Source: Forficula auricularia
Taxonomy: Eukaryota > Arthropoda > Insecta > Dermaptera > Forficulidae
Assembly (NCBI GenBank): GCA_024734495.1
Contig: JALMQS010000085.1
Span: forward strand, 25,064,920 to 25,128,919
DNA: 64,000 nt
Direction: 5' to 3'
Part shown: positions 38,501-45,015 of the stretch, piece after piece
How positions within the stretch are numbered: position 1 is the first letter of the stretch
Layout: every line of letters starts with the position of its first letter
Translations under genes and position numbers: made by a program
The notes under the pieces: generated by a model
What the model was told of the DNA's origin: nothing
Seen by the model: the letters and a program-made list of their open reading frames with translations, nothing else
Database searches by the model: none

Positions 38501-41402
38501 ATAATATATAAGATTAATAATTGAAAGCATGCTAATGACCTACAAAATATATAACCTATCTAAAAGATTCAATTAAAAATCGTAAATTCATATTATATAA
38601 TATGTTGAAATTAAAATATTTAAAGATAAAAAAAATTAATGATTATTTTAAAATACAATTTTCTAATATATTTGTATAAATTTTTAACTAGAATAGTGTG
38701 AATGTGTATAAAAATTTTAATATTAATGGATAAATTAATTAAAAATATTGAGTCCGTATTTTTTTGTTTTGAAAATATTAAAAAATAAAAAAGTTAAAGC
38801 CAAAACTAAAATCAATGGTATGATGTTCAAAGTCGACTTGGAAATTTGTCTTTATTGTGAAAATGTACAGAGGGAATTTCCAAATGAACAAGACTGAGTA
38901 AATTATTATTTAATTAAAGCCATAATGTCTCATTCTGATCATTAACTTATGTTGAGAGCTTGATTAGTATTTTAATTATATTTTATTGATTTTTTATAAA
39001 TATTTTTTTGTATATATAATTTGTATCATAAATTTTTTTGCTCATTGTTTTTGCTGAAATTTTTTCGTATCAAATTATCTAAAAAATTTTTTTGTAATTT
39101 AAAAGGGTCTAAAATTGTATATTAAAAAGGCTAGATGGCCCTAACATCGCAATATTTTTAATAAATAAAATAAAATAAATAAAAGGGAAATAGGTTCTTG
39201 ATCGACCTATGACATCATCTATTTTAACCATTTTGCAAAATAAAAAAATATCCTATTCAATATTTTTAATATAACTATCGATTATAAATATATATTTTTT
39301 TAATTACATAGTATCTATGTTGCAGTCTGTTTTTAGTAAGAACGGGTTCTTACTAGTTAAAACACGTTTCACTGAATACCTTTGTGGCAACTTGAATTTA
39401 CTGATGTTGGTTGAGTTTGTTTCAAATGTCTAGAAACTTCATTTTTGACCTTCCGCCTCATTTTGGGTGTTTATTTTCAAAAGTTTTTAAACGAAAATGT
39501 CAAAAATTATATCATCTAAAGCTTTAGAGGATATAATTTTTGACATTTTGGTTTAAAAATTTTGATAATAAACATCCAAAATGAGGCGGAAGGTCAAAAA
39601 TGAAGTATTCTAGACCTTTGAACCAAACTCAACCAACATCAGTAAATTCTAGTTGCCATAAAGATATTCAGTGAAACGCGGTTTAACTAGTAAGATTCCG
39701 TTCTTACTAAAAAACGGGGTTTTACTGCAACATCTATACACATTCATTTCATTTACATCTTATGCGCGCGCCCTTAAACTCCCCACCCCATCCCTCCATC
39801 TTTAATAATATTATAATTTTATTTGATAAAAATGTGTTTTCCAGATCTGATTGTGAAATGCGACGATTGACCTGTGGCCAGCGAGTGGTTGGGGTGGCGC
39901 CTCATCATTGTCCAACCACTGCCTCATGCAACCAGGCTTGTCCAGTGGATAGAAATTTCGTCTGTGGAAGTGATAACCACCTTTATAGGAACGAATGTGA
40001 AATGAAACGACAAAATTGCGGGTAAATATTCTGTATACCGTGAAACCCCTCAAATCCAACCCGGAAATCCGAAATCGAGAAATCCGAACGCAAAAAAGAG
40101 AAACTTATTCATTTAGTCATAAAACAATTATGTATATATTCTATATTATAACCTTATTTTACATAATTAGTTGAAAAATTAACAAAGAAGTACAGTTAGC
40201 ATACCTAACAAAGTGTAAATATGTCTATATACTTATCTCATCCAGGATTGAAAAACGGTAAAATTTGGTTATTGAGATTCTTAGGTTAATCACTTTGCAA
40301 AAACTATGAAATAATAATAGAAACACAAAAATATCACTTAATCTTTCACTTGATATCAGTTATCTTCAATTGTCGAAGCTGCTCTCGGCTAATCCGAACA
40401 GGCTACAGCCCCAATTAGTTCGGATTTGAGGGATTTCACTGTATATAATTACTTGCCAAAACAATCAAGGACAGTTCATGAAGGAAAATAGATTTCAAAC
40501 ATTTTTACCCTGTCTTCATGTGTGTTTTTCTGTTTACTGATACTCAAAAATTCGAAAACTGAAGTTTGTACATATACCAAAATTTTTATATTCCAATTGC
40601 AAAGAACTGATTAGATTTTCAAGTTTTTAGTTTACGAGTTACAATAATCTGAACAGACAGTAAGTAGACATTGCACTGACATTAATGGGTTCCACTTTTA
40701 CTTTTTTAACGGAACCCTAAAAATTAAGAGCGTATTCATAATCAGTATGCCCTATTTATTCAATCGGGTCATAAATCTTTGGCAACAGATTAACGGTGTG
40801 TTATTAACAAAACTCACAAAGTTAAATTCAAAATATTCGATCGGAAAAAACTAGTTTTGTAGTGAACAGTAAAATTAAATTTTACTTTTTTTTTATTTTT
40901 ACCATACAAAAAAAAACCGTTTGAAAGAAATCATCTCTAATATGTTATTAAGTTGTTTTTTTGCTGTTTTTTTTACTAAAAAGTAGAGTTATTTTAAATA
41001 GCCTTTTTTTACAATCGTTCTAAAATCCTTTTTCTCCATATTCTTAATCGATTTTTTCCTAATTGGTAAATACATTATTTTCCTTATGTAGAAGTCTTTT
41101 AATTTATGTCAAATCCAGTTATTTAACAAAGATCAATCGATTCAACAGTATTTCTCTGATGTTTGTCTAGGAAACATGTATTTGTGGTACCGACAAAACG
41201 ATGTCTTCAAGGGTTCGCCTTCAAAGGTTGTCAACGCATCTGCCCTCCACTTTATGATCCTGTTTGTGGTACTGACGCCAAAACGTATAGCAATTCCTGC
41301 TTTTTAGAGCTGGAAAATTGCAGAAGCCGATCAATCGTTACTAAAAAACACCATGGCAAATGTGGAAATCCAATTCAAGAACCGAAAAATTATTTATACT
41401 AA
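17876..41402 (+). CDS. Multi-Kazal-domain serine protease inhibitor (9 domains; 5' exon missing)
   Basis: Nine coding exons (17876-18011, 19015-19165, 23017-23178, 23259-23402, 26994-27161, 29832-29996, 38369-38497, 39845-40021, 41171-41402) join to about 486 residues plus stop. All junctions have AG acceptors and GT donors, and phases fit except between exons 1 and 2. The protein has nine Kazal domains with CGSDG or CGTDG cores and a short C1-x3-C2 spacing. Most exons carry C1-C5 of one domain, with that domain's C6 at the start of the next exon. Exon 1 has no preceding C6, so it holds the first domain. A signal-peptide exon should lie upstream and was not found. Kazal domains block serine proteases by canonical loop binding; by the usual P1 rule (second residue after C2), domains 2 and 4 carry Arg, which suggests trypsin-like targets. 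The total coding length is one base too long, traced to an A-run in exon 1. Confidence 0.9.
18345..18485 (+). repeat. Interspersed repeat family C, copy 2 (intron)
   Basis: Second copy of the block at 16985-17120, lying just downstream of Kazal exon 1. Confidence 0.6.
18575..18701. repeat. Near-perfect palindrome, arms about 58 bp
   Basis: CAAAGAGAAACAAAGAGG at the left end and its complement at the right enclose a fully paired stem. The stem includes CTTGATGCAAATAAACATAC and has a loop of under 10 bases (around 18636-18642). A related half (CTTGATGCAAATAAA) occurs at 11568-11582. It is likely a MITE remnant; a transcribed hairpin is possible but has no support. Confidence 0.8.
19015..19165 (+). 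CDS. Kazal gene exon 2: second domain
   Basis: The acceptor is TTCTTAG. The open frame starts after two bases and reads through SGSNGC (C6 of domain 1), then SLCDHKC and [15 protein letters not shown]. The donor GT is at 19166-19167. Read in the phase exon 1 formally delivers, it meets a stop after about 20 codons, which is the other sign of the one-base problem in exon 1. The P1-position residue is Arg (CTR after C2). Confidence 0.85.
19290..19770. mobile_element. Foldback element with hammerhead-like cores, Penelope-like family
   Basis: Arms at about 19300-19480 and 19530-19750 are reverse complements, ending in CAGCCCAAGGATAA and ACCAGTCCGTCTC. The same end motifs occur at 62556-62966 and 63323-63756. 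Each arm holds a hammerhead-like core. On the minus strand at 19388-19428 it reads CTGAAGA, A, a GGGGG/CCTCC stem, GAAAC. On the plus strand at 19600-19645 it reads CTGAAGA, A, a GGAT/ATCC stem, GAAACATC. The two stem II helices differ in sequence but both pair. It sits in Kazal intron 2. Confidence 0.75.
19771..21769. other. Kazal intron 2, non-coding part
   Basis: No exon or ORF is supported. A short duplication of GTGTAAAAGGAGAAATATG occurs near 20091 and 20142. The minus-strand frame 20609-20851 is not supported. Confidence 0.5.
21770..21890 (+). mobile_element. tRNA-derived SINE, internally deleted copy
   Basis: Starts GGGTTAGGCTAGGGTAGCG, then jumps to GCATCCGGCTAAAATCTGAC, missing the B-box segment present at 46642-46843. 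It ends with GGCTAGAAAGGGCGAAAAGCC and an A-rich tail. Same family as 25964-26127 and 46642-46843. Confidence 0.8.
21920..22260 (+). repeat. Family A copy joined to a LINE-tail fragment
   Basis: Family A blocks (GCTCTAGCTCAAAAACTAGT, later AGTGAACATCGAAAAATTAT) are interrupted at about 22095-22150 by a segment related to the LINE tail at 5866-5930 (GTCAAACCAGTTTTAGGACT). A LINE tail appears to have inserted in the repeat. Confidence 0.6.
22343..22812 (-). pseudogene. LINE reverse-transcriptase C-terminal fragment (PD-D/ExK-like)
   Basis: On the minus strand, from 22812, an open frame of about 110 codons starts with a [24 protein letters not shown] segment, then [18 protein letters not shown], ending with HIVRRFLN. 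This pattern (KPDI, an IDVA-P block, KY-DL, a hydrophobic core, LRR near the end) is typical of C-terminal domains of arthropod non-LTR elements that look like restriction-type endonucleases. It is truncated 5' and ends in an (AAT)n tail at 22340-22355. Confidence 0.75.
23017..23178 (+). CDS. Kazal gene exon 3: third domain
   Basis: Acceptor TTTTAATAG. One base completes the codon from exon 2. It encodes [11 protein letters not shown] (C6 of domain 2), then [22 protein letters not shown] and KLLTCG. The donor follows two bases of a codon (phase 2). The intron to exon 4 is only 80 bp. Confidence 0.95.
23259..23402 (+). CDS. Kazal gene exon 4: fourth domain
   Basis: Acceptor CTTCCAG. It encodes KKYC (C6 of domain 3), then [32 protein letters not shown]. 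The C2-C3 loop is shorter than in the other domains. The P1-position residue is Arg. The phase-2 donor is GGGTAAAT. Confidence 0.95.
23403..23888. other. Kazal intron 4, left part
   Basis: I see no gene or defined element. It is AT-rich. Confidence 0.45.
23889..24505. mobile_element. Foldback element, arms about 270 bp
   Basis: The ends AATTACACTGCTCGACAAAA and its diverged complement (24480-24505) bound long inverted arms meeting near 24190. The arms share AAGTGGTAATTTGAAAATCA and TAACTCGAGTTCTAATTGAG. The 74-codon frame on the minus strand is not a gene. The CACTGCTCGACAAAAATT-type end is familiar from insect DNA transposons, but I cannot assign a superfamily. Confidence 0.8.
24955..25206. 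mobile_element. Foldback with paired, diverged hammerhead-like cores
   Basis: Arms 24955-25060 and 25100-25206 share GTGAAATCACACATAATTA and TTGTTCTTGTTCAATAAATA-type blocks. The right arm, plus strand 25095-25130, reads TTGAGAA, C, stem II GATCG/CGATC, GAAACGTC. The left arm, read on the minus strand, has AATCG/CGATT and AAAACGTC. The G-C to A-U change at the base of stem II is compensatory. The first core block is TTGAGAA rather than CTGANGA, so activity is doubtful. Confidence 0.65.
25207..25963. other. Kazal intron 4, right part
   Basis: Homopolymer-rich non-coding DNA (T tracts near 25350). No exon is seen. Confidence 0.45.
25964..26127 (-). mobile_element. tRNA-derived SINE, full-length copy
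   Basis: On the minus strand it reads GGGTTAAGCTAGGGGTTAGC (A-box region), GGGTTCGAATCCGACTCGAG (B box), a GGCTAAAATCTGATCC body, and a 3' GGCCGAAAAGCC hairpin with an A tail. It is the best complete copy of the family besides 46642-46843. Transcription would be by RNA polymerase III from the internal A and B boxes. Confidence 0.85.
26128..26993. other. Kazal intron 4 end, with a decayed foldback fragment
   Basis: At 26445-26530, GGAAGGTAGTCCAAGGATAA and later TCAAGAAGGAAG resemble a decayed arm of the foldback family at 19290. The rest is AT-rich and holds no gene. Confidence 0.4.
26994..27161 (+). CDS. Kazal gene exon 5: fifth domain
   Basis: Long T-tract, then CAG acceptor. It encodes [11 protein letters not shown] (C6 of domain 4), a longer linker [13 protein letters not shown], then PTTC and [15 protein letters not shown], with KMLNCG at the end. 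Phase-2 donor GGGTACAA. The KHVF start resembles exon 9 ([11 protein letters not shown]), pointing to exon duplication. Confidence 0.95.
27162..28217. other. Kazal intron 5, left part
   Basis: No gene or defined element is seen. Confidence 0.45.
28218..29512. mobile_element. Penelope-like element with inverted terminal repeats and hammerhead-like cores
   Basis: Arms of about 330 bp (28218-28550 and 29183-29512) are close reverse complements. They run from TGGAGAGGGATTCAGCCAAT at the outside to CTTGGTGTGCTCTCACTTGA at the inside. Between them, on the minus strand, lies a frameshifted GIY-YIG endonuclease, the module typical of Penelope-like elements. Each arm holds a hammerhead-like core. On the plus strand CTGATGA is at 29410-29416, followed by T, a GGC/GCC stem, GAAA and ACGTT. 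The mirror copy is at 28272-28320. The reverse transcriptase is missing. Inverted terminal repeats in place of direct ones are known for this class. It lies in Kazal intron 5. Confidence 0.85.
28800..29175 (-). pseudogene. GIY-YIG endonuclease fragment of a Penelope-like element
   Basis: The minus strand reads [12 protein letters not shown], then SVYVGQTSR: the paired aromatic-I-Y blocks of GIY-YIG nucleases with the catalytic Arg. After a frame change, a second stretch reads [19 protein letters not shown], then [13 protein letters not shown] and [11 protein letters not shown]. This matches the usual order H-x-x-x-SH-F-FDD, an E-x-x-FI-K helix and LN-QTD at the C-terminus of Penelope-like proteins. 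At least one frameshift breaks it. The upstream reverse transcriptase part is absent. Confidence 0.85.
29832..29996 (+). CDS. Kazal gene exon 6: sixth domain
   Basis: Acceptor TTTGCAG. It encodes TEQEFSKC (C6 of domain 5), then TKCLKVDC (an x4 spacing, unlike the x3 of its sisters), [15 protein letters not shown] and QQANCL. The donor GTAAGT at 29997 is near consensus and phase 2. The next intron is 8.4 kb. Confidence 0.95.
30145..30651 (+). repeat. Minisatellite, 15-16 bp unit, about 32 copies
   Basis: Tandem copies of a unit like AAAATCCCGACAACCC (16 bp), mixed with 15 bp variants such as AAAATCCCGACAGCC. Unit-length variation is scattered, and edge copies are more diverged, as expected from unequal exchange. 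All three minus frames stay open as G-F-W-L-S-rich repeats, which is an artefact of the unit. It is intronic. Confidence 0.95.
30652..31875. other. Kazal intron 6, left part
   Basis: No gene. At 30775-30890 there is a fragment with TATTACGTAACC and CCCCTCCCCCATG blocks, akin to 43245-43330; it looks like a widespread insect repeat. Confidence 0.45.
32134..32139 (-). terminator. LTR polyadenylation signal
   Basis: AATAAA on the minus strand, about 120 bases after the predicted start, followed by a GT-rich stretch. It is consistent with the end of R. Confidence 0.65.
32282..32289 (-). promoter_or_regulatory. LTR TATA box
   Basis: TATAAAAG on the minus strand. The A of TCAGT at 32257 is 32 bases downstream, a normal TATA-Inr spacing, so the U3/R border is predicted there. 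The same pair exists in the 5' LTR (about 35267-35274). Confidence 0.75.
32474..32492 (-). other. Polypurine tract
   Basis: Minus strand GAGAAAGGGGAGAATTG directly precedes the TGTAGG start of the 3' LTR. It is the expected plus-strand primer site. Confidence 0.75.
32862..34382 (-). CDS. Gag-protease-coiled-coil polyprotein of the LTR element
   Basis: 506 codons from the first Met of the open frame. Residues about 15-135 match the retrotransposon gag core ([27 protein letters not shown]). Residues about 195-270 form a retropepsin with the active site [12 protein letters not shown] and a later [10 protein letters not shown]. Residues about 305-400 are a long charged coiled coil. There is no zinc knuckle, reverse transcriptase or integrase. 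The true start is probably further upstream: a Met at about 34469 leads, after one missing A in an A-run near 34426, into [15 protein letters not shown]. It likely needs enzymes from a related full element. Confidence 0.85.
   Translation of the reverse strand: MQDIESEASIQGWNSLQLFTFGRRLITGLARLFVESERNINTWDKLKEALLEEFSLQVSSADIHKQLARRKLQKGEHVYEYFLIMKEIASKGNLEDKALIEYILDGIQEISPNKVILYGAKTIKEFKEKLKLYSEITFKSANVANHACNRQPVSSNDGNENLITKKDPPMNIVTANSQKTKSNHKIISISNHKINALVDTGAGLSLMSKDIHKQLGSPQLTDSNIILNGFAFSRTGTKGYFKTTTRIDNEDFNIKFYVVPNETIDEQVILGIDLLDQAEIKIGQDGIQIIKNIDVNKINQTRTETESHLIDELRMKNNSLKRDIQSMKGELNSLKRSLNEEKKIRENEINHLKLRNNELIDQNNSLNEIINLIKHENRELHKKLSDQDRHFAKTANALKEDISSKESHLEDGQGTNSPMNKDKIKGFQARRIGELTKKIRIKSQNDYAAYDVTKFGGLKSDKINLNFPSIPVKTHVGPLPQTILSVQEDTQVKCCVNYKSVKKKII
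34470..34842 (-). other. GC-rich 5' leader of the LTR element
   Basis: This part between the primer site and gag is far richer in GC than its surroundings. That fits a structured leader or packaging region. The + strand open frames here are shadows. Confidence 0.5.
34838..34858 (-). other. Primer binding site, tRNA-Pro-like
   Basis: On the minus strand, four bases after the LTR end, comes TTGGGGGCTCGGCCGCGGAT. The first ten bases from TGGGGGCTCG match the complement of eukaryotic tRNA-Pro 3' ends; the rest is imperfect. Confidence 0.6.
34861..35459 (-). repeat. 5' LTR of the gag-protease element
   Basis: 599 bp. It differs from the other LTR by one extra T (GATTTTAATTGG) and one A/G change (AGGCGTGG). 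TATA, Inr and AATAAA are conserved. Confidence 0.93.
35460..35506. repeat. (AT)n microsatellite, insertion target
   Basis: About 23 AT units, continuous with the short AT run at 31865-31875 on the far side of the LTR element. Confidence 0.9.
35515..35590 (+). repeat. Repeat family D fragment
   Basis: AGTTTACGAGCTACAA and, at the end, TTTTTAAACGGAACCCTA are shared with 40625-40735 and, more diverged, 15955-16035. Confidence 0.55.
35900..36245. mobile_element. Foldback-flanked unit carrying a hammerhead-like motif
   Basis: Short arms (about 35912-35964 and 36180-36236) with AACCAAACTTCTTGAGGAAA and CATTTAAATAGGTGTTGG are reverse complements. The interior contains the hammerhead-like motif at 36064-36119. 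The arms match over only about 50 bp, so one side looks truncated. Confidence 0.65.
36064..36119 (+). ncRNA. Hammerhead ribozyme-like motif with long stem I
   Basis: Stem I: TTGTTCCAAGG (36064-36074) pairs with CCTGGTAACAA (36109-36119) at nine of eleven positions, leaving small internal mismatches as in natural hammerheads. Core CTGATGA at 36075-36081, one extra T, an AT-rich stem II closed by G-C, GAAA at 36101-36104, then the palindrome ACGT as stem III and T as the residue before the predicted cut. Type I topology with a stem III too short to close alone, so a dimeric fold is implied. Activity is inference. Confidence 0.65.
36620..36960 (-). pseudogene. LINE reverse-transcriptase C-terminus and 3' tail
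   Basis: On the minus strand about 75 codons read through [31 protein letters not shown] and [13 protein letters not shown] before a stop. This is the classic WNSLP-xxFP-xxxNLxxFKxR-hxxxL end of jockey/CR1-type reverse transcriptases. A 3' UTR with CACCTTTTTGGTGTAACTCC and an ATT/ATC-rich tail follows. The same tail occurs at 13795-13845. Strongly 5'-truncated. Confidence 0.8.
36961..37690. other. Kazal intron 6, non-coding
   Basis: No exon or element recognised. The 103-codon minus frame (37076-37387) lacks a domain. Confidence 0.45.
37738..38115 (+). repeat. Diverged tandem duplication, about 190 bp unit
   Basis: Two head-to-tail copies (37738-37920, 37921-38115) share AACTTTAAGCTATA, CTCCTATCATTCTG, and TCGTTCGTTTTATATAGAAT in order, with substitutions throughout. 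Non-coding. Confidence 0.8.
38369..38497 (+). CDS. Kazal gene exon 7: seventh domain, first part
   Basis: Acceptor TTCAACAG. It encodes [11 protein letters not shown] (C6 of domain 6), EEPCPQNC and [12 protein letters not shown], then a phase-2 donor. Unlike its sisters it stops between C3 and C4; the domain is completed by exon 8 ([11 protein letters not shown]). This is the only domain core cut by an intron. Confidence 0.95.
38498..39316. other. Kazal intron 7, left part
   Basis: AT-rich non-coding sequence; no element recognised. Confidence 0.45.
39317..39733. mobile_element. Foldback element splitting Kazal domain 7 intron
   Basis: 417 bp. Arms of about 195 bp run from ATGTTGCAGT at the left end to its complement at the right, and meet at a short palindromic centre with AAAGCTTTAG (about 39517). 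Arms share GACCTTCCGCCTCATTTTG and CTCAACCAACATCAGTAAAT-type blocks. No ORF. Confidence 0.85.
39845..40021 (+). CDS. Kazal gene exon 8: end of domain 7 and most of domain 8
   Basis: Acceptor TTTTCCAG. It encodes [11 protein letters not shown] (C4, C5 of domain 7), VAPHHC (C6), then ASCNQAC and [15 protein letters not shown] with KRQNCG. The usual DG after CGS is DN here. The phase-2 donor is GGGTAAAT. Confidence 0.95.
40038..40441. mobile_element. pogo/Tigger-like MITE
   Basis: 404 bp with inverted ends CCGTGAAACCCCTCAAATCC and, complemented, CAGTGAAATCCCTCAAATCC, flanked by TA on both sides. AATCCGAAC-type subterminal repeats. It starts only 16 bases after the exon 8 border. Confidence 0.85.
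40442..41170. other. Kazal intron 8, with family D fragment
   Basis: 40625-40735 is the best family D copy (AGTTTACGAGTTACAATAAT ... ACGGAACCCTAAAAATTAAG). The rest shows nothing I can name. Confidence 0.5.
41171..41402 (+). CDS. Kazal gene last exon: ninth domain and stop
   Basis: Acceptor TTTGTCTAG. It encodes [11 protein letters not shown] (C6 of domain 8), then a complete domain [29 protein letters not shown] and KHHGKC, a short tail ending NYLY and TAA at 41400-41402. It is the only domain with all six cysteines in one exon. Confidence 0.95.
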
Positions 41403-41752
41403 ATACTAAAAATTTAACTAATGCCACCTTGCCATTAAGTCAATGTTGTTTATAAACATTTGCATTAAAAGACTATGATGAAAATTAATTTAATTTAATT
41501 ATAACTTATGTATTAGACGTTAATACATTTAAATATGTAATTTTCATAAAGCTTAATATTTATTTTGAATTCATATGCCGAACGAACATTTATTTATTAT
41601 TTTTCTATTTATTCTCATATGAAAATGGTGTATTAATTTAATATGCCCTAAAAAAAAATTACTAATATAAAGAATTTGATATTGTTTTTTGATAAATATA
41701 TATTTTTTTTAATTTATAATAAACCTATTTAATACATCATGTGCCAATGAAT

Positions 41753-41758
41753 AATAAA
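41753..41758 (+). terminator. Candidate polyadenylation signal of the Kazal gene
   Basis: AATAAA 351 bases after the stop, in AT-rich sequence. An earlier ATTAAA near 41464 is an alternative. The actual site is unknown. Confidence 0.4.
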
Positions 41759-42034
41759 ATATATTCGTGATTGTTTTAATATATATTAAAAATATTTATC
41801 GAATGATAGTTGTATAATTGTGAAAAATAATTTAGTAAATTATAGACATAAATTATATAAAGTAGAAAAAAAAATAATAAAAATGGAATGTGATTAATTT
41901 ATTTTTTTCTTCCCTATTTCTATTTACTTATTTATTTATTTGTTTTTTGGTTTGGTAATCTAAGTGATAATTTGAACAAATTTGTTTTAGGTTTAGACCA
42001 GTGTTTCTTAACATGTGTATCTCGGTACATTTTT

Positions 42035-42390
42035 ACTTTACCATACAGGGTATGGTCAAGTATTGTAATCGTGCATTAAAAAAAGTGGTTTATTTGCTTT
42101 TTTTTAAATATCTCAAAAACGGCTGAAACTATTTTGATAAAAAAAAATTGGGCGAAACCATGGTATTTTGGTCTACAAAAAAGCTCTAATAAGTGAACAT
42201 CGAAAAAATTATATTTTTCGAGATAATAATTGTTTTGTCAAAATGTCTGTTAGTTAGTCTGTTAGTCTGTGCGTTACCAAATTTTGTGGGCGAGCTAGCT
42301 CAAAAACTACTGTGAATATCAAAACCAAATTTCACAGGTAGTTTTGGTGCATTGTGATTAAGAGCTGATTAGATTTTGGTGGATATCGAT
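42035..42390 (+). repeat. Interspersed repeat family A, reference copy
   Basis: Starts ACCATACAGGGTATGGTCAA, includes AGCTAGCTCAAAAACTACTG, ends near AAGAGCTGATTAGATTTTGG. At least five relatives occur in the window. I see no TIR, tail or ORF and cannot classify it. Confidence 0.7.
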
Positions 42391-44865
42391 TCAAAATTAA
42401 GGGGGGAGGGGGTTAAAATTTAAAATTATAATATTTTCAAACTAAAAAAACAAGAAAAAATGAAATATACTCTAAAGTGAACCTAAAATAAGGAAAATAT
42501 TTTTTTTCTGGCCCCAAAATTAGGGAGGGGGGGTCAAAAAATTAAAATATAGCCCCTAATACAAAACTCATCCAGAAGTGTATGGTAAAGTCAAGTGGAT
42601 GGCCACATCAGAACGTGTCAATTCATTTGTTTCGTACAGGTGTTTCGGCAAAATATCAAAATATATTCTAATAAATTAATTCAATTTTGAGAAGACAGAA
42701 ACCTAGATATCTTTCAGCTAATTAATAAATTAAATAAATGCTATGATAATAAGATTTTAAAGTTAATTACTGAACACATATGAAGAAAATAGCTCAGTAT
42801 TAAATTCCCTCTCTAAATGTTCACGAATATGACTGGATTAGAAATCCTTTCTTAATTAACAAGTGTCCTGATCAATTCATAAATATGTCGGTAGAAGAAG
42901 AATTACATAGAAATAAGAAATGATAAACATTTGAGAATAAAATTTGATGTAATAAATACCTATACCATCATTTTGGTTAAAAATTTTATCTGAATTTCTA
43001 AATATATCATCAAAGACCTAAACAAATTTTTGCCTTTCTATCCTTCGTAACAAAAAACATGCAAACTACTTCAAGAGGAACAAGAATTCAGAGTTTTTTT
43101 ATCCACAATTCATCCTATAGAAATGAAATGATGCGAAGAACAACAAAGCCATGTATCAAATTAGAATTAAAATTTTTTTAAATAAATATTATAAATATGT
43201 ATTATATATTGATGAAATTTATTTTTTATTATAACTATAGAATAGGGGCCGCCAATAAATTACGTCACAAGAATTTCAAGATTTATAGACCCCCCCCCCC
43301 CCCTCACCCTGTGTGGCATTCTATCACATTTTCATTTAGTCCCCTCTGTATTGTGGAGTCACACTATCACTTTTATACCCTATAATTTAAAAATTGTATA
43401 ATTTTTTTTTATAAATTAAACTCAACTAAAGGAATTTGATATATTTTAAGTTCAACTTTATTTTTTAATCATCTAATTTAATACATTATTCACAATTACT
43501 ATTACTATTATTCTTCAGGGAATGAATCCCTAATTATAAGAAAAATGGTTTATTTATTTGAAGGAAAAAAAACTTTACTTAAGTGTTTTTGCTAAAAATA
43601 AATCAATTTTTTGGCATGTATAAGAAAAATATTGAATTATAAAATATAAATAAATAACTGTACGAATTAAAATCCTGAAAATGTATTCTGAATTTAAACT
43701 TGATTTATGAAGTTGGTGCGTCTGTATTTAGGCAACCAATTGCGCGCAGAAGAATGAAAGCTGCGTAAGAGCAAGGCGACTCCAGTCGCTTACAATTTTT
43801 TATCTATTTAGATTTATTTTACCAACATTTTCAGATTGGAATAATAATAACCTGAAATCTAAAAAAGATATTTGAATAATTTTAAAAAATTTAATTTGAC
43901 TTTTGTGACATCACAATTTTTTTAATTAAATTTGAAGTATTTCGTTAGTGTGAGGTTTTGAAAAACTGGCTTAGACTATCAATTCAAATAAAAAATTTTG
44001 TTAAGTGCTTGAAGTTTCAGCGACTATTCCCGCAGCAGTTTTCAAGTGATAAGTGGCAGTAGAATAGTCATAATTTTTTGGTTAGGATTGTCATCTTCTA
44101 GCTTTACTTATGTAAAGTAGGTACATTTGCAAGTAAGCAGCGAGAAAATTATTCTCTTATATCAAAGGAAAATAACTTTTTCCGTAGTTGAAGGATTATT
44201 ACAGAAAGTGTTTCATATTGTTTCCACACACAATGGATTGGAATAGTCTGCTCATGAGTAATATTTAAATTAAACTACCTTAAGAAGTTGGATTTCAGGA
44301 CCGGCTTTATGTTACATTCCTCAGTCCAAAAACATACAAACATACACCTGAATTTCAGTTAAGATAGGCCATTCTTCCTTAGCCTGCAAATCCTTTATGA
44401 AATCCCTTTTAAAAATGAAAGGCTAGTTACGATATTCGATAAGGGAAATTATTATAAAAAATCAATTAAATCACTTGGATTCTGCAATCACAAACTCATG
44501 AACAGAATCCTAAATATTAAGTGAAAAAATCATATTCCTTTATTTCATGTATATATAAATCTACTGAGACTATTGGATCTATATAGTTTTCTTATTAAAA
44601 AACTAATCCAAGCACACTCAATAAATTATGTAATCTTTTTCTCAAAATCTGAAAGACTAGTGGCTAAATTAAATTAGAAGAATATTTTTATAAAAATCAA
44701 TTAAAGCACTTATTTAAATTAATAGAGTATTTAATTGCAAGTTTGCTTTGTTCAAGGGGGATAGTATCGTTTAGGACCGTCGAAAACATAGAATACCACT
44801 GAGTTAGTTGCCTCTCAATTGAAGTGATTAGTATGTTAGTCCTTAAGCTTGATTATAAAAATTAT
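42391..44865. other. Non-coding stretch downstream of the Kazal gene
   Basis: No gene. 43245-43330 contains a (C)15 tract next to AATTACGTCACAAG, a common insect repeat style related to 30775-30890. Confidence 0.5.
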
Positions 44866-45015
44866 TATTATTATTATTATTATTATAGCCTTTATTTAGT
44901 TCAATTTTACATTTAAATTATATTTAATCAAGCAATACACAATAAATTACAACATATTTACAATATATTTATACTTATATTATATTTACAATTGTACAAA
45001 TTATGATGGAACTAG

